From the NCBI GenBank assembly GCA_035534235.1, contig DATLSH010000010.1:1-14395 (forward strand): 14,395 bases of DNA. Reading direction: 5' to 3'. A program made the translations under genes and the position numbers. Under the pieces are notes generated by a model. The model was not told the DNA's origin. It did no database searches and saw only the letters and a list, made by a program, of their open reading frames with translations. Position 1 is the stretch's first letter, and each line of letters begins with the position of its first letter. Positions 13,056 through 14,395 of this stretch are shown here, one piece after another. This stretch comes from Bog-473 sp035534235 (lineage in GTDB: Bacteria; Actinomycetota; Acidimicrobiia; Acidimicrobiales; RAAP-2).

Positions 13056-13846
13056 TGCCGGGTGAAATTGGCCGGACGCTTTTCGGCAAATGCCTTCTGC
13101 CCTTCCGCCGCGTCCTGCGAGGAAAAGACGGGCCAGCCCAATTCAAGCTCCCGTGCCAGCCCGTCCACCTCGGACATGCCTTCGGTCTCGCGCACGGACC
13201 GCTTGATCGCTTCGACGGCCAAGGGCCCGTTCTGCCCGATCACGGAGGCGATCTCCAGCGCCCGCTCCAGCGCCGTGCCGTCGGGAACGACGTGGCCGAT
13301 GAGGCCGATGCGCTGGGCTTCCTCGGCCGGCACCTCCCGCGCCGTGAGGAGGAGATCCATGGCCACGGTGTAGGGGATCTGCCGGCGCAGGCGCACCGTC
13401 GACCCCCCGAGCGGGAAGAGCCCGCGCCTGGCCTCGAAGATCCCGAAGATGGCGCCGGCGCCGGCGACCCGTATGTCGGTGGCCTGCAGTATTTCGGTCC
13501 CGCCGGCCACGGCCCATCCCTCGACCGCGGCGATGAGCGGCTTCCGGAGGTCGTAGTGGCGGAGCAACGCCTTCCAGTGCAGGTCCGGGTCGGCCTTCAT
13601 GCGGTGTTGGTACTTTTCGGCATCGCTGCCGCCCATGGCCTTGAGGTCCATGCCGGCGCAGAACGTCCCGCCGGCACCGGTGAGGATGGCGCACCTGATG
13701 TCGTCGTTGCCGTCAATCTCCTCCCAGGCATCTGCCATGCCGACGAGCATGGGCAAGCTGAGCGCATTCTTGGCCTCGGGCCGGTTCATGGTCACGATGG
13801 CGGTGGCGCCGTCGCGTGCGAACGTCAGGTGTTCAGTCGATTCCAC
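13052..13846 (-). CDS. enoyl-CoA hydratase/isomerase (crotonase family, EchA-type)
   Basis: A 264-residue crotonase. The first oxyanion-hole segment is LTGAGGTFCAGMDLKAM (55-71). EGWAVAGGTEILQATDIRVA (109-128) gives the second oxyanion glycines and Glu118, and FGIFEARRGLFPLGGST (134-150) holds Glu138. Both glutamates expected for hydratase activity are therefore present, which favours hydration of a trans-2-enoyl-CoA over a catalytically changed relative. The C-terminus EGQKAFAEKRPANF is the usual family ending. The GTG at 13846 is supported by GGAGG 5 nt upstream, and the opening residues fit the family length. It lies 32 nt after the thiolase gene and overlaps the thioesterase start by 4 nt. 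Similar EchA proteins serve fatty-acid or sterol side-chain degradation; which applies here is unknown. Confidence 0.92.
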   Translation of the reverse strand: MESTEHLTFARDGATAIVTMNRPEAKNALSLPMLVGMADAWEEIDGNDDIRCAILTGAGGTFCAGMDLKAMGGSDAEKYQHRMKADPDLHWKALLRHYDLRKPLIAAVEGWAVAGGTEILQATDIRVAGAGAIFGIFEARRGLFPLGGSTVRLRRQIPYTVAMDLLLTAREVPAEEAQRIGLIGHVVPDGTALERALEIASVIGQNGPLAVEAIKRSVRETEGMSEVDGLARELELGWPVFSSQDAAEGQKAFAEKRPANFTRQ

Positions 13847-13878
13847 ATTCCCCTCCGGTTGTGAGCGTCGTTCTCCGG

Positions 13879-14395
13879 TCAGATCCGCTCAATGATGGTG
13901 CCCGTGGCCAAGGCGCCACCGCAGCACATGGAGACCAGCCCGTAGGTGGCGTCGCGTCGCTCGAGCTCGTGCAGGATGGTCGTAATGAGCCGGCTCCCAG
14001 TGGCGCCCACCGGGTGACCGAGGGCGATGGCCCCACCGTTGACGTTGAGCTTGTCCATGTCGGCGTCGAGCACCTTGGCCCAGCTCATGACCACCGATGC
14101 GAAGGCCTCGTTCACCTCGAAGAGATCGATGTCACCCATCGTCATCCCGGCCTTTTCCAGGACCTTGGTGGTGGCCGCGATCGGGCCGTCGAGATGGTAA
14201 TAGGGGTCCGAGCCGACCAGCACCTGCGCCACGATGCGCGCCCGCGGTCGGAAGCCCTCGGACTTGGCCCGGTCCTCTGACATCCAGAGCACGGCCGCCG
14301 CTCCATCCGATATCTGCGAGGAGTTCCCGGCGTGGTGCATGCCGTCGGGCAGCACGGGCTTGAGCTTGGCCAGGCCCTCAGCCGTGGTTTCCCGG
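13879..14395 (-). CDS. acetyl-CoA acetyltransferase / 3-ketoacyl-CoA thiolase, C-terminal part (5' end outside window)
   Basis: About 171 C-terminal residues of a thiolase run in from the right edge. AGNSSQISDGAAAVL begins the C-terminal half, LTG-like HLDGPIAATTKVLEKAG follows, and then come FEVNEAFASVV, NVNGGAIALGHPVGATGSR (catalytic His in GHP) and SMCCGGALATGTIIERI (catalytic Cys in CCGG). The acyl-enzyme cysteine of the N-terminal half is outside the window. It cleaves 3-ketoacyl-CoA to acetyl- or propionyl-CoA plus a shortened acyl-CoA. The CCGGALATG ending and the spacing resemble lipid/steroid FadA-type thiolases, but assignment to one subfamily is not possible from this part. It is the most upstream visible gene of the thiolase, enoyl-CoA hydratase, thioesterase operon. 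Confidence 0.92.
   Translation of the reverse strand, partial: RETTAEGLAKLKPVLPDGMHHAGNSSQISDGAAAVLWMSEDRAKSEGFRPRARIVAQVLVGSDPYYHLDGPIAATTKVLEKAGMTMGDIDLFEVNEAFASVVMSWAKVLDADMDKLNVNGGAIALGHPVGATGSRLITTILHELERRDATYGLVSMCCGGALATGTIIERI

Overview
The window reads as ordinary chromosome from a high-GC actinobacterium. The genes are densely packed with strong G/C bias at third codon positions, start and stop overlaps are frequent, and some starts look leaderless. The gene content also fits: an RipA-like NlpC/P60 endopeptidase, a DUF6941-like small protein, a short MutY and FadD/SDR/EchA lipid genes. An acidimicrobial or related marine or soil actinobacterium is a guess. I see no RNA genes, CRISPR array, insertion sequence, prophage or origin, and no gene-free stretch longer than about 170 bases.

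Layout, left to right. (1) 1-281: 3' end of an alpha/beta hydrolase, converging on mutY. (2) 286-2118, minus strand: a DUF6941-like protein, a MaoC-type hydratase and MutY, probably one operon read right to left. (3) 2259-5780, plus strand: a polytopic membrane protein, an overlapping SAM methyltransferase, and a 534-residue acyl-CoA dehydrogenase with the extra N-terminal domain typical of (2S)-methylsuccinyl-CoA dehydrogenase. (4) 5784-7449, minus strand: a CitE/malyl-CoA lyase-type enzyme preceded by a dienelactone-hydrolase-family protein. (5) 7620-9709, plus strand: a secreted NlpC/P60 endopeptidase and an Lgt-family membrane protein with an unusual active site. (6) 9716-14395: a fatty-acid or steroid type beta-oxidation block, with an SDR (minus), an acyl-CoA ligase (plus), and an operon of thiolase, enoyl-CoA hydratase and PaaI-type thioesterase (minus). 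A 14-bp palindrome matching the KstR operator consensus lies between the SDR and the ligase.

How the parts fit. The MaoC hydratase, long acyl-CoA dehydrogenase and CitE-type lyase could carry out three consecutive late steps of the ethylmalonyl-CoA pathway: methylsuccinyl-CoA to mesaconyl-CoA, to beta-methylmalyl-CoA, to glyoxylate plus propionyl-CoA. The crotonyl-CoA carboxylase/reductase and the mutase are not in the window. The right-hand block activates an acyl chain (FadD), hydrates and oxidises it (EchA, SDR) and cleaves it (thiolase), with a thioesterase to release CoA. Several genes in the left two thirds have a TAnnnT -10-like hexamer 6-8 nt before the start codon, which suggests leaderless mRNAs. 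SDR, fadD and echA have clear Shine-Dalgarno sequences instead.

I found no clearly new multi-gene system. The best leads are the KstR-like operator, the Lgt homologue lacking two classical active-site residues, the leaderless-promoter pattern, and the uncharacterised membrane protein/methyltransferase pair inside the pathway genes.
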